Shown piece after piece: positions 1 to 8,577 of a stretch of 64,000 nucleotides of DNA (position 1 is the stretch's first letter; the number at the start of each line of letters is the position of its first letter). The notes under the pieces were generated by a model. That model made no database searches. It saw only the letters and a list, made by a program, of their open reading frames with translations, and was not told the origin of the DNA. This DNA comes from Mycolicibacterium sp. CH28 (GTDB lineage Bacteria; Actinomycetota; Actinomycetes; Mycobacteriales; Mycobacteriaceae): positions 62,001-126,000 of the forward strand of contig NZ_SRLQ01000013.1 of NCBI RefSeq assembly GCF_004745805.1. Reading direction: 5' to 3'. Made by a program: the position numbers and the translations under genes.

Positions 1-809
1 CCGAGGCGCGGCGGTGTCGGGCTGGGAATGCCGTTGAACGCGGCGGACAGTTCGGCGAACAGCCAGGGGCGGCCCAGGCAGCCGCGACCGATGACGACAC
101 CGTCGCACCCGGTTGAGGCCATCATCGCCAGGGCATCATTGGCCTCGAAGATGTCGCCGTTGCCCAGCACCGGGATTGTCGTCACGGCTTGTTTGAGCCT
201 GGCGATCTGCTCCCAGTCGGCTGTTCCCGAATAGCGTTGGGCCGCGGTCCGCGCGTGCAGGGCCACCGCGGCCGCACCTTCCTGTTCGGCGATCCGGCCG
301 GCGTCGAGGTGAGTGTGATGGGCGTCGTCGATACCGACCCGGAACTTCACCGTCACCGGGATCGAGGTGCCCCGGGTGGCGCGGACAGCGGCTGCCACGA
401 TTTGGCCGAACAAGCGCCGCTTATAGGGCAATGCCGCGCCGCCGCCACGGCGGGTGACCTTCGGTACCGGGCAGCCGAAGTTCATGTCGATGTGGTCGGC
501 GAGGTTCTCCTCGACGATCATCCGCGCGGCCTCATAGGTGTTGACCGGGTCCACGGTGTAGAGCTGCAGGGACCGTGGTGATTCCTGCGGTCCGAACGTC
601 GTCATGTGCATCGTCACGGGATGGCGTTCGACGAGCGCGCGCGCGGTCACCATCTCGCACACGTAGAGGCCGCTGACGGTGCCGACCTTGGCTTGCTCGA
701 GCTCTCGGCACAGGGTGCGGAAGGCGACGTTGGTGACGCCGGCCATGGGCGCCAAGACAACCGGGCTGCGGAGGGCGAAGGGCCCGATCCGCAGCCCGGT
801 GGCAGTCGT
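1..809 (-). CDS. dusB: tRNA-dihydrouridine synthase DusB (3' end beyond window)
   Basis: This FMN-dependent enzyme reduces specific uridines in tRNA to dihydrouridine. The minus-strand reading shows the family N-terminal signature (SPVVLAPMAGVTN), then VSGLYVCEMV, and near the window edge the GRGCLGRPWLF segment near the end of the FMN-binding barrel. The C-terminal end lies outside the window. It lies just downstream of desA1 on the same strand, the order found around Rv0823c-Rv0824c in M. tuberculosis. The start is unresolved: no ATG, GTG or TTG occurs in frame between an upstream stop near 885 and a TTG at 755, which already lies inside the conserved core. The coordinate given is an ACG (809); a CTG (794) is another option. 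Confidence 0.85.
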
Positions 810-820
810 TGATGCGTCGG

Positions 821-1816
821 CTATGTCGCCGCCCCGGCTAGTGCCTTGGCGCTGCGCTTCTCGGCCAGCCGGGCGTCACGCTCGAGCTTGCGCGCCTTGG
901 CCTCCTCGAACTTGTCGCAGGTCTCTTCGAGTTCCTTGATCAGGTCGGCGAGGTCGTCGCGCATCCGGGCGGCTTCACCGGTGAAGTCCTCGCGCTCGAA
1001 GATCCGCCACTTCTTCAGCACCGGCATCACGACGTCGTCGAGGTGGATGCGCGGGTCGTACACGCCGCCCATGGCGATGATCACGGCCTTGCGCCGGAAG
1101 TCGGGAACCGTGTATCCGGGCATCTTGAAGTTGCGCAGCACGCGGTGCAGCGAGTGCATTGCCTGGTTCGGCGCGACCGCGAACCCGGCCTCGCTGACAT
1201 CGCGGTAGAAGATCATGTGCAGGTTCTCGTCGTTGGAGATCCTGGCCAGCAGCTGCTCGGCGACCGGGTCGTTGCAGGCCTTACCGGTGTTGCGGTGCGA
1301 TACCCGGGTGGCCAGCTCCTGGAAGCTGACATACATGACCGAGTCGAACAGACTCTCGGCGAACAGGTCGCCCTGCTGGTTCTGGCCCGGCGAGAACCCG
1401 CGGGTCATCTGCTCCATCCGCAGCTCCTCGAGCTCGACCGGATCGCAGTTACGGGTGACTACCAGGTAGTCGCGGATCGAGATGCCGTGGCGGTTCTCCT
1501 CGGCGGTCCACCGGTTAACCCAGTAGCCCCAGGGGCCGTCCATGGAGAAGTTCATCGCGATCTCGCGGTGGTACGCGGGCAGGTTGTCCTCGGTCAGGAG
1601 GTTCTGCACCATCGCGGTGCGGGCGACTTCGGACAATTTCGACTGCTCGGGATGCCAGTCCTGACCACCGAGGGCGTAGAAGTTCTTGCCGTCCGACCAT
1701 GGGATGTAGTCGTGCGGGTTCCAGTCTTTCATCATCGTCATGTGGCGGTTGATGAGCTTCTCCGCCACCGGTTCCAGCTCCCGCAGGAGATCGATGTCGG
1801 TCAGGTCTTTCGACAT
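821..1816 (-). CDS. desA1: acyl-[ACP] desaturase DesA1
   Basis: This is a soluble di-iron stearoyl-ACP-type desaturase of 331 residues that puts a double bond into ACP-bound fatty acids feeding mycolic acid synthesis. The two iron-ligand helices show as EENRH at residues 106-110 and DENLH at 196-200, with further acidic candidates at E76 (LTEDN) and E167 (SFQEL). A charged, probably helical tail covers the last 50 residues. A GGAGGG ribosome site at 1820-1825 supports the ATG at 1816. The length and neighbours match M. tuberculosis desA1 (Rv0824c). The upstream region carries a palindrome that may bind a TetR-type lipid regulator such as MadR; that link is inferred. Confidence 0.93.
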   Translation of the reverse strand: MSKDLTDIDLLRELEPVAEKLINRHMTMMKDWNPHDYIPWSDGKNFYALGGQDWHPEQSKLSEVARTAMVQNLLTEDNLPAYHREIAMNFSMDGPWGYWVNRWTAEENRHGISIRDYLVVTRNCDPVELEELRMEQMTRGFSPGQNQQGDLFAESLFDSVMYVSFQELATRVSHRNTGKACNDPVAEQLLARISNDENLHMIFYRDVSEAGFAVAPNQAMHSLHRVLRNFKMPGYTVPDFRRKAVIIAMGGVYDPRIHLDDVVMPVLKKWRIFEREDFTGEAARMRDDLADLIKELEETCDKFEEAKARKLERDARLAEKRSAKALAGAAT

Positions 1817-1844
1817 GAACCCTCCAGTTATCTGTTCCTAGTGG

Positions 1845-1854
1845 TTGCATGCAA
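1845..1854. promoter_or_regulatory. 10-bp palindrome upstream of desA1
   Basis: TTGCATGCAA is a perfect palindrome 29 bp before the desA1 start. A TetR-family repressor, MadR, is known to control desA1 and desA2 in mycobacteria, so this may be an operator. Only the palindrome and its position are seen directly. Confidence 0.35.
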
Positions 1855-2067
1855 TATATCTGTGTATCCCGGTGACATTCAAGTTCTCGCGTTCGGCATG
1901 TCGTTCCGGCCTGGTGCCCGGGATGGCGGGAGTGGCCGGCGTTCCTGAACTTCGTCACGCCGTGAACCTGCACGGTGCGCTCGACTGGAGTACGATTTGC
2001 GCTCTGGCGCCACCAGCGTTTGGTACGCAAACGCACAGGCAACACACATGTCCGGAGGTCGTGAGTC

Positions 2068-2538
2068 GTGAAGAAGCCTTTCGTGCTCGGCGTTGGCGCC
2101 GTTGGCGCTGCGGTCGCATCGTTTGCGATGTTTGGCTCGGGTGTTGCATCGGCGACCAACGAGTACGCGGGCCAGACCTACGCGGACGCCTCGCAGGCGA
2201 TCAGCCAGGCCGGCCAGTCGTCGACCATCGCCACTCGGGTCGGCAGTTTCCTGCCGACCGACCAGTGCATCGTCACCGGATCGCGGGCCGCCGACTTCCT
2301 GAATTCCAGCGGCACCAGCTCCGGTGGCCGGGTGCTGCTGTATCTGAACTGCAACAACAGCTTCGCAGCGGCCGGTGTGCCCGGCAACAGCATCGCCAGC
2401 CCGGAGGGTCGGCAGGCGTACTCCGATTACCAGGAGAAGGTCGCCGAGGCTCAGGCGGCGGCAGACCAGAGCTCATCCTCCGAACTGACGCAGACGGGTA
2501 ACGTTCCCGGCGAGGCCGGTCAGGTCGCCGGCGGATAG
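2068..2538 (+). CDS. small exported protein, PASTA-like
   Basis: The protein has 156 residues. It opens with a Sec signal peptide: MKK, a hydrophobic stretch, and a likely cut after VASA near residue 29. The mature part starts YAGQTYADASQAI and includes two cysteines (in DQCIV and LNCNN) that could form one disulfide. The pattern of a G-x-T-x-x-D-A motif, an amphipathic helix and later strands resembles a single divergent PASTA domain, common in mycobacterial secreted proteins. The tail is low-complexity (Ala, Gln, Ser, Gly). The GTG at 2068 follows GGAGGTCGTGA, a strong ribosome site. Its 3' end overlaps the convergent TetR gene by 19 bp. The exact role is unknown. Confidence 0.75.
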   Translation: MKKPFVLGVGAVGAAVASFAMFGSGVASATNEYAGQTYADASQAISQAGQSSTIATRVGSFLPTDQCIVTGSRAADFLNSSGTSSGGRVLLYLNCNNSFAAAGVPGNSIASPEGRQAYSDYQEKVAEAQAAADQSSSSELTQTGNVPGEAGQVAGG

Positions 2539-3116
2539 CTCGACGCGCGGGTCAGCAGTAGCTCGACGCAGTAGTCGATGAACTGCTCGCGGGAGGCGGT
2601 CAGCCGACCGTCCAGATAACCGGTGAACAGCGCCGTCAAGGCGCCGATCAGCCCGGTGGCCACCATCTTCTGCATCGTCGGATCGCTGATCGCGGTCAGT
2701 TTTCCCTGTACGAGTTCGATGAACGTCGGCATCCATTCGGCGCCGGAGTGAATCAGGACGGGTTCGACCTCGGGGGCTAGTAGCAGGACGCGCCCCTGCG
2801 CGGGATCGTCGACCATGAGAGATACGAACGTTTCCACCGCTTCGCGCGGGGTGCCGGCCGACATCAGTGCAGCCATCGCCTTGCTGCAGACGTCGTCGTA
2901 GACCGCACGGACGAATTGGTCGCGGTCGGAGAAGCTCTCGTAGAAGTACCGCTCCGTGAGATCCGCCTGGCGGCACACCGCCCGAACGGTCAGCGCCGGT
3001 CCGCCCTCGCCACCGAGCAGGGTGGCGCCCGCGGCGATCAACTGGTCGCGGCGCAGTGCTTGGCGGTCCGGCAGTGGAAGGCCAGACCAGCGGCCCCGTC
3101 GTTGACCCGACGTCAC
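2520..3116 (-). CDS. TetR/AcrR-family transcriptional regulator
   Basis: The protein has 198 residues. The N-terminal helix-turn-helix covers about residues 24-70, with the TetR pattern LTVRAVCRQADLTERYFYESF followed by the helix 4 start FSDRDQFVRAV. The all-helical C-terminal ligand domain ends with a TetR-type segment (QFIDYCVELLL). It sits divergent from the DUF2236 oxygenase gene, with a shared 67-bp gap, so it may control that gene as well as itself. By position it corresponds to Rv0825c of M. tuberculosis. The GTG at 3116 has an AGGAGG only three bases upstream, so a slightly later start is possible. The ligand cannot be predicted. Confidence 0.85.
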   Translation of the reverse strand: MTSGQRRGRWSGLPLPDRQALRRDQLIAAGATLLGGEGGPALTVRAVCRQADLTERYFYESFSDRDQFVRAVYDDVCSKAMAALMSAGTPREAVETFVSLMVDDPAQGRVLLLAPEVEPVLIHSGAEWMPTFIELVQGKLTAISDPTMQKMVATGLIGALTALFTGYLDGRLTASREQFIDYCVELLLTRASSYPPAT

Positions 3117-3183
3117 AACCCTCCTAGGCTCGTGGTGACAACGCGCGTAGTCAGTTTTCTGCGCCCTTGGGGAAGGTCACCAA

Positions 3184-4218
3184 TTGAGCCAAGATACGTC
3201 CGAAGCGCACCCTGTCACCAGCGAGGGCGCCCCGGCGCCGACCGGCTGTCCGGTTACCGCCGGCGCCTACGACGCCCCGCCCGAAGCGCTGGGCCCCGAT
3301 TCGCTGACGTGGAAGTACTTCGGCGATTGGCGCGGCCTGTTGCAGGGGCCGTGGGCCGGCTCGATGCAGAACATGCACCCTCAGCTCGGTGCCGCCGTCG
3401 AGGAGCACTCGATCTTCTTCCGTGAGCGGCTGCCGCGTCTGCTCCGCTCGTTGTATCCGATCGGCGGCGTGGTGTTCGACGGGGACCGAGCACCGATGAC
3501 GGGCGCAGAGGTGCGCGACTACCACATCCCGATCAAAGGTGTTGACTCCCAGGGGCGTCGCTACAGCGCCCTCAATCCCGATGTCTTCTACTGGGCGCAC
3601 GCGACGTTCTTCATGGGCACCGTCCTGACCGCGGAGCGTTTCGGCGACGGGCTCAGCGAGGACCAGAAGCGCCAGCTTTTCGATGAGCACATCACCTGGT
3701 ACCGGATGTATGGGATGAGCATGCGGCCGGTTCCCAAGAGCTGGGAGGAGTTCGGCGTCTACTGGGATCACATGTGTCGTGACGTTCTGGAGAACAATTG
3801 GGCCACCAGGCAGGTGCTCGATCTGTCCACGATGCCCAAACATCCTTCGTTGCAATGGATTCCAGACTCTGTCTGGTCGGCTTACCTGAAGGTGCTCGGT
3901 CCCTTCGCGCTGTGGGTGACGGTGGGTCTCTACGACGAGCCGGTGCGGGCTCTGATGGGCTACACCTGGTCTGAGCGGGACGAACGGTTGCACCAGCTGT
4001 TCGGCCGGGCGGTCAACCTGGCTTTCAAGCTCGTGCCCAAGCGCCGCCGGATGCATCCTCGGGCCCGCGCGGGATGGGATCGCGCCACCGGACGGATTCC
4101 GGCCGACGCGCCGTTGGTGCACACCCCGGTGCGAAATCTGCCTCCGGCGGAAGATCGCGACAAGGGAATCCACTATCTCGGCGAGACTTGCCCGATCCGG
4201 GGTGTGGCGCCGCGCTAG
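3184..4218 (+). CDS. DUF2236 (MpaB-type) oxygenase family protein
   Basis: The protein has 344 residues and belongs to the oxygenase MpaB / latex-clearing-protein-like family (DUF2236), whose characterised members are haem proteins. Visible family traits are the early RLLRSLYPIGGVVF segment, the NPDVFYWAHATFFMG helix with a central histidine, and WYRMYGMSMRPVPKSW. A hydrophobic helix near VLGPFALWVTVGLY follows, and a basic tail (KRRRMHPRAR). It corresponds by order and length to Rv0826. The start is a TTG with GGAAGG upstream. The TetR gene next door is read divergently. The substrate is unknown. Confidence 0.8.
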   Translation: MSQDTSEAHPVTSEGAPAPTGCPVTAGAYDAPPEALGPDSLTWKYFGDWRGLLQGPWAGSMQNMHPQLGAAVEEHSIFFRERLPRLLRSLYPIGGVVFDGDRAPMTGAEVRDYHIPIKGVDSQGRRYSALNPDVFYWAHATFFMGTVLTAERFGDGLSEDQKRQLFDEHITWYRMYGMSMRPVPKSWEEFGVYWDHMCRDVLENNWATRQVLDLSTMPKHPSLQWIPDSVWSAYLKVLGPFALWVTVGLYDEPVRALMGYTWSERDERLHQLFGRAVNLAFKLVPKRRRMHPRARAGWDRATGRIPADAPLVHTPVRNLPPAEDRDKGIHYLGETCPIRGVAPR

Positions 4219-4246
4219 TGCGGCGCCAATCAAGCCCCGACAGCCG

Positions 4247-4405
4247 TCAATTGCTTTGTGTGGCAGCAAAACCCCAACACATCACCGCATAGCAGGCGGC
4301 GAATGCGATGTCGTCCACATCGTCGTCGGTGCCTCCGAGAGCCCGAACCTGATCAGCGATGGCGTGGCGAATCATGTCTGTGGATGTGAGCAATGGCTGA
4401 TTCAT
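4247..4405 (-). CDS. hypothetical 52-residue protein
   Basis: This short gene encodes about 52 residues starting MNQPLLTSTDMIRHAIADQ. I chose the ATG at 4405 because AGGAG stands five bases before it; a longer reading from 4474 has no such support. The protein is acidic in its middle (GTDDDVDDIA) and hydrophobic near the end (FAACYAVMCWGF). No known family was recognised. It is convergent with the DUF2236 gene and lies downstream of the sugar-transferase gene on the same strand. Confidence 0.5.
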   Translation of the reverse strand: MNQPLLTSTDMIRHAIADQVRALGGTDDDVDDIAFAACYAVMCWGFAATQSN

Positions 4406-4520
4406 GCTTACTCCTGAGGCGCGAGTGAATCGGACTCCACAGCTCGCCCGATGCGTTGACTGAGCATTACCCATTCCCGACGTTTTTCATACAGCAATTG
4501 ACCGTGTCGTTATCGAAGAT

Positions 4521-6005
4521 TTACTCGGCACGGCGCAGCACCGCCGGAATGGTCAACGCCAGAATCTTCAGGTCCAGGGCCAGCGACCAGTTCTCGATGT
4601 AGTAGTTGTCCCATTCGGCGCGGTCGGCGATGGAGGTTTGTCCGCGCAAACCGTGAACCTGGGCCCATCCCGTGACACCGGCCTTCACGCGATGCCGTTC
4701 GCCGTATCGCTTTATCTGGGCCTCGAACAACTCCACGAACTCCGGTCGCTCTGGCCGTGGACCCACCAGGCTCATCTCGCCTCGGAGCACATTCACCAAC
4801 TGCGGTAGCTCGTCCAGGGACGTCGCCCGCAGGAGCTTGCCGATCTTGGTGCGCCGGTCCACCCCTTCGACGCCGCCGGGTGCCGCACCGGACTTCAGTT
4901 GGAAGTCGGCATCGGAAGCCAGCGCCGCACGCATCGTGCGGAACTTCAGGCAGTCGAAGACCTTGCCGTCGCGACCCACTCGCGCCTGGCGGAAGAAGAC
5001 CGGCCCGGGCGAGCTCAGCTTGACGAGCAGTGCCAGGGTCAGGAACACCGGTGAAATCAGTGCCAGGAGAAGTGCGGAGACCAGCCGGTCGGAGATGTGC
5101 TTGACGCTGAACTGCCAGCCCCGCGGATCGGTGTGGGGCAGCGCGAGCAGGGGCAGACCGCCCACGTGTTCCACGCGCATCCGCTCGCCGATGACATCGA
5201 ACATCCGGGGTACGACCCAGACTCGCAGCCCGTTGCGGTGAGCGGCCCGGACCACGGGGGTGAGGACCTCGTCCTGGGTCCGCGAGAACGCGATCACGAT
5301 GGCCTCCGCGCGAGTCTTGCAGATCGCTTCCTCGATGTCGTCGGCCGGTCCGAGATAGGGCAGGGCGGGCCGGGGGTCACCCGGGTAGCCGAACCATGGT
5401 TCGGCATCGACGATTCCGACCGGCACCAGCCCGTACTCGGGGAACGCTTCCAAGCGGTTGATGATCTGTCCGGCGACACGGCCGTTGCCGACGATGAGGG
5501 TGGGTGCCACCAGGTGGTGACGTCGCCGCAGACTCCGCTGGACGGTTGCGCGAACGAGCCGGCCCAACGGCATGATCACCGCGGCACAGATCCAGATCTT
5601 GAAGACCACGGCACCGGGCTGCCAGGGGACGTCCCGAGCCAACATCGCGCTGAGCAGGAACATGCACGCCAGTGCGACGGTTGTCTCGATCGGCCCGATC
5701 TCGTCGAGGAATTTTCGGTTGAGCCGGCGGTGGTAGACCGACCGCAGGGCCAGCATCACGATCACCAACGGCACGAAGATGACGGACATCCAGATCGGTG
5801 GGACCACCTTGTCCGCGTGCAATGCCCACCAGACGCCCGCCGCGGTGGCCACCGACGCCGACAGGACGTCGATGGACACGGTGATGATCGTGCTCAGCGG
5901 GTCGGTACGGACATGTTCGGCAAAGGTCTTCTTTTCCCACGGCGAAGTCGGGTTGGCGCCCGTAGCCGTCGGCGCATTCTCGACGTGAAGGATCCGTATC
6001 GCCAC
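4521..6005 (-). CDS. polyprenyl glycosylphosphotransferase (exopolysaccharide initiating sugar transferase)
   Basis: This 494-residue membrane enzyme transfers a sugar-1-phosphate from a nucleotide sugar to undecaprenyl (or decaprenyl) phosphate, the first step of a surface polysaccharide. The N-terminal half has about four hydrophobic helices between residues 40 and 150. A CoA/NAD-binding-like region follows (TLIVGNGRVAGQII). The C-terminal 200 residues are the bacterial sugar transferase domain, with a membrane helix (VSALLLALISPVF), the SSPGPVFFRQARVG segment, FDCLKFRTM, the DELPQLVNVLRGEMSLVGPRP catalytic region and VTGWAQV. It resembles the WbaP/CpsE family. The start is GTG. No glycosyltransferase neighbours are present, so the polymer is unknown. 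Confidence 0.88.
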   Translation of the reverse strand: MAIRILHVENAPTATGANPTSPWEKKTFAEHVRTDPLSTIITVSIDVLSASVATAAGVWWALHADKVVPPIWMSVIFVPLVIVMLALRSVYHRRLNRKFLDEIGPIETTVALACMFLLSAMLARDVPWQPGAVVFKIWICAAVIMPLGRLVRATVQRSLRRRHHLVAPTLIVGNGRVAGQIINRLEAFPEYGLVPVGIVDAEPWFGYPGDPRPALPYLGPADDIEEAICKTRAEAIVIAFSRTQDEVLTPVVRAAHRNGLRVWVVPRMFDVIGERMRVEHVGGLPLLALPHTDPRGWQFSVKHISDRLVSALLLALISPVFLTLALLVKLSSPGPVFFRQARVGRDGKVFDCLKFRTMRAALASDADFQLKSGAAPGGVEGVDRRTKIGKLLRATSLDELPQLVNVLRGEMSLVGPRPERPEFVELFEAQIKRYGERHRVKAGVTGWAQVHGLRGQTSIADRAEWDNYYIENWSLALDLKILALTIPAVLRRAE

Positions 6006-6138
6006 GTCCGCTCACTTCGCCCAGGGGAACACACGCGGGACGTTACCCGATCTTCTATTCAACGTGGCCGTCAATATGCGCAAAGATGGAAATTGGGCGG
6101 AGAATCACGGCCTCCGGGATTGATCGAGCAGACAGCGG

Positions 6139-6810
6139 TCAGGCGGGTTCCGGCAAGAGCCGTCTTCGAGCGACGTGGGCGAGGTCGTTCAGGATCTGCA
6201 CCTGTCCGCTCGACCAGTGCCGGCTGCGGGTGTCCCAGGTGCACAGGGTGGCGATGACTAACCCCTGGGCATCGAGAATTGGGACTCCGGCGTATGCCAG
6301 TACCGACTCGTCGAGGACAGCCGGATGGTCACTCAAGAGCGGGTGCGCCCGGGTGTCGTCGACGATGAGCGCCTCACGGCTGGCCACCGTGTACTTGCAG
6401 ACGGACATCTCCAGAGAGATGACGCGGGCGAGTGTCCCTTCGGCGGCGTTGCAGCCGGCCAGAACCTGCCGATCGGGGTAGACGAGTGACACCGCGGCCA
6501 GTTGGGTGCCGAGCGCTTCGGCGGTCAGTGCGGCTACGCCGTCAAGCGTCGAGCTGCGAACGTTGTCGTAGGAGCCGATGCGCTCGAGCACCTCGAGGCG
6601 GTCGGGGTCGCCCACCGCGTCCGCCACGATGGTGTCGATCGCACTGTGCTCGCCGGAAAGTTGGTCGACCACCGCTCGCACGGTCCGGTCATGCTCGACC
6701 CCGACCAGGCGTGCGATCACGTTGCGGCCCGTGTTGCGGTCGACGCCTCGGCGGGGAACTTGCGCCGGATCTTGCGCCGGCTGCCCCGTCGGGTCATTCA
6801 CGTCGTTCAC
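6139..6810 (-). CDS. GAF-domain sensor-like protein
   Basis: The protein has 223 residues. Roughly residues 75-215 form one GAF domain, a small-ligand or redox sensor fold. Features include the helix before TAEALGTQLAAVSLV, the strand VLAGCNA, the SLEMSVCKYTVASREALIVDD block and the GVPILDAQGLVIATLC strand pair. No output domain (kinase, cyclase, HTH) is attached, so it probably works as a stand-alone sensor or through a partner. The first 30 residues look disordered and polar. The start is GTG, with an in-frame GTG close by. It is followed by the tRNA-Lys gene on the same strand. Confidence 0.75.
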   Translation of the reverse strand: MNDVNDPTGQPAQDPAQVPRRGVDRNTGRNVIARLVGVEHDRTVRAVVDQLSGEHSAIDTIVADAVGDPDRLEVLERIGSYDNVRSSTLDGVAALTAEALGTQLAAVSLVYPDRQVLAGCNAAEGTLARVISLEMSVCKYTVASREALIVDDTRAHPLLSDHPAVLDESVLAYAGVPILDAQGLVIATLCTWDTRSRHWSSGQVQILNDLAHVARRRLLPEPA

Positions 6811-6887
6811 GATATGCCATCACCCGTGGCCGCGGGTATGCGAAAGGCAATCTCACCTTGCGAACACCCCGGTCAACCCGCGCTCTG

Positions 6888-6960
6888 TGCCCCCAGTAGG
6901 ACTCGAACCTACGACCTGCGGATTAAAAGTCCGTAGCTCTACCAACTGAGCTATAGGGGC
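6888..6960 (-). tRNA. tRNA-Lys (TTT)
   Basis: A 73-nt cloverleaf on the minus strand: 5' GCCCCTA pairs with TGGGGGC plus an A discriminator. The D loop (AGCTCAGTTGGTAGAGC), the anticodon loop ACTTTTAAT with TTT, and the T loop GGTTCGAGTCC are all present. CCA is not encoded. Confidence 0.97.
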
Positions 6961-7080
6961 GCGACGCACAGAATACTGCCTCGCTGAGGGAGGCTGGTTT
7001 TGGGATTGGGCCCGCTGTGTCCTAAGCTAACCTCGCTCCAACGATGACTCGTTGTGAGTACCCCGAAGAGATTCGGCCGG

Positions 7081-7153
7081 GCCCCCATCGTCTAGTGGCC
7101 TAGGACGCCGCCCTTTCACGGCGGTAGCACGGGTTCGAATCCCGTTGGGGGTA
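7081..7153 (+). tRNA. tRNA-Glu (TTC)
   Basis: A 73-nt tRNA with acceptor GCCCCCA / TGGGGGT plus A. The anticodon loop is CCTTTCACG with TTC, and the T arm is CGGGTTCGAATCCCG. It opens a plus-strand Glu-Asp-Phe run, an order seen in mycobacteria. Confidence 0.97.
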
Positions 7154-7184
7154 CGCAGTACAAGCAGGAAAGCAGTACAAGCAA

Positions 7185-7258
7185 GGCCCTGTGGCGCAGT
7201 TGGTTAGCGCGCCGCCCTGTCACGGCGGAGGTCGCGGGTTCGAGTCCCGTCAGGGTCG
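7185..7258 (+). tRNA. tRNA-Asp (GTC)
   Basis: A 74-nt tRNA with acceptor GGCCCTG / CAGGGTC (one G-T pair) plus G. The anticodon loop CTGTCAC carries GTC, and the T arm is GCGGGTTCGAGTCCCGT. A run of six T follows from 7261. Confidence 0.97.
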
Positions 7259-7307
7259 CATTTTTTGCGGTGAGGCATTCGTAGCTGGATTGAATACGGT
7301 GCCTTCC

Positions 7308-7384
7308 GGCCAGGTAGCTCAGTTGGTACGAGCGTCCGCCTGAAAAGCGGAAGGTCGCCGGTTCGATCCCGGCCCTGGCCACCA
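7308..7384 (+). tRNA. tRNA-Phe (GAA), integration target
   Basis: A 77-nt tRNA including an encoded CCA (7382-7384). The acceptor is GGCCAGG / CCTGGCC plus A, and the anticodon loop CTGAAAA carries GAA. Its 3' half from 7334 is copied exactly at 28298-28348, so the mobile element inserted here and rebuilt the tRNA 3' end. The gene is intact and should still give functional tRNA. Confidence 0.97.
7334..7384 (+). repeat. attL: 51-bp direct repeat of tRNA-Phe 3' half
   Basis: The 51 bases from the anticodon arm to the encoded CCA match 28298-28348 without a difference. The flanks differ at both ends (before: AGC against CCT; after: TTC against AGC). This marks the left boundary of the element next to its integrase gene. 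Confidence 0.95.
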
Positions 7385-7422
7385 TTCTTTACCTGCATCG
7401 ACACGGGTCTTGCACTCGGTTG

Positions 7423-8577
7423 TCAGTTCGATTCGTCCGGTTCTTGTCCGGTCTTCGGTGTGTGAATCTCGGTCGCGTGAAGCTGATCGAGGTTCGTCGC
7501 GACTTGGTCCAACTCGTCGGAGTAGAGGTCGCTGTAGATGTTCGCGGTCACGGTAGGTGTGGAATGGCCCATCGTTTTTTGGACGTAGCGAAGATCGGCG
7601 CCGGACTTGCGGGCCAGGCTCGCATAGGTGTGGCGTAGATCATGGATGGTCAGCGGAGCCAGTTCTGTCGTCTTGAGGGCTTTGTTCCAGTGGGTGTGTC
7701 GGCGCCAGTTGTTGGAGCGCAGCATCGCGCCATTGGGTGAGGTGACGGCCGGGTCGTCGGGGTCCCGGCCGGTGATGCGCCCCTTGAAGATGTCGACGAC
7801 GACTTGGGGGAGCGGGACGGTACGGATGCCGGCGCGGGTCTTGGGTGGCCCGATGACGATGTGCCCTTCGACTTCCGGTGCCGCCCGTCGGACGTAAAGG
7901 CGACGGGCGGTCAGATCGATGTCCTTGACGCGGAGCCCGACGAGTTCGGACCAGCGCAGGCCGGTGTAAGCCAGGATGGTCACGACATCCCCCTGGTCCC
8001 CGCACGCGGTGGCAAGCGTCTGGACCTCCGGTGCACTGAGGTAGCGGTGGCGTTCCCGTTCGGGGATGCGGCCAGCCGAGACGCTGAGGGCCGGATTGCG
8101 GTGGATTCGGCCGTCTTGGTGGGCGACGTCGAGAATCGACCGCAGCAGTCGCAGCGTGGACACCTTCGCCCACGGCCCGACCGTCAGGCCGTCAACGAAC
8201 GCCTGGACATCGGCGCGGGTGACCTCGTCGACGGGTATGTGGCCGAACCGCGGTCTGATGCGCAGTTCCCAGTGCTGGGTGTAGCCGCTCCACGTCTTCG
8301 GCGACACGGCGGGCTTCTTGGAGTCGGAGAACTGCGTCCAAATCTTATTCAGCGGTGTGCGGCCGAGGCGTGGATCGAACCGGCGGCCCCCGAGCGCGGC
8401 TTCATTGTCTCGTTCGGACTTGAACGCCTTCGCCTCGCGCAGGGTCGGGAACGTGCCTGATGTTTCGACCCAACCCGATGGAGCGTCTGGATCGCGGATC
8501 AGGTAGCGGACTTGGTAGCGGGGCTCTCCGGCGGCATTGAGGCGTTTCCGAATGCCGCGCGGGGTGTTGCCGGCCAT
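7423..8577 (-). CDS. int: tyrosine-family site-specific integrase
   Basis: The protein has 384 residues and catalyses recombination between the element att site and the tRNA-Phe 3' end. The N-terminal 70 residues form an Arm-type binding domain with the YQVRYLIRDP strand. A SAM-like core-binding domain spans about 73-165, and the catalytic domain covers 175-355. The active-site set is complete: R208 (TGLRWSEL), H312-x-x-R315 (HDLRHTY), GH at 337-338 and nucleophile Y348 (ANIYSDLY). The stop lies 39 bp from attL, the usual AICE arrangement. Its ATG overlaps the stop of the upstream xis gene (TAATG), which implies translational coupling. Confidence 0.95.
   Translation of the reverse strand: MAGNTPRGIRKRLNAAGEPRYQVRYLIRDPDAPSGWVETSGTFPTLREAKAFKSERDNEAALGGRRFDPRLGRTPLNKIWTQFSDSKKPAVSPKTWSGYTQHWELRIRPRFGHIPVDEVTRADVQAFVDGLTVGPWAKVSTLRLLRSILDVAHQDGRIHRNPALSVSAGRIPERERHRYLSAPEVQTLATACGDQGDVVTILAYTGLRWSELVGLRVKDIDLTARRLYVRRAAPEVEGHIVIGPPKTRAGIRTVPLPQVVVDIFKGRITGRDPDDPAVTSPNGAMLRSNNWRRHTHWNKALKTTELAPLTIHDLRHTYASLARKSGADLRYVQKTMGHSTPTVTANIYSDLYSDELDQVATNLDQLHATEIHTPKTGQEPDESN

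Noticed and set aside
3151..4269. Long minus-strand open frame (372 codons) opposite the DUF2236 gene
   Set aside because: It mirrors a real gene, has no family features and is rich in Arg/His/Pro as expected from the antisense of high-GC coding DNA.
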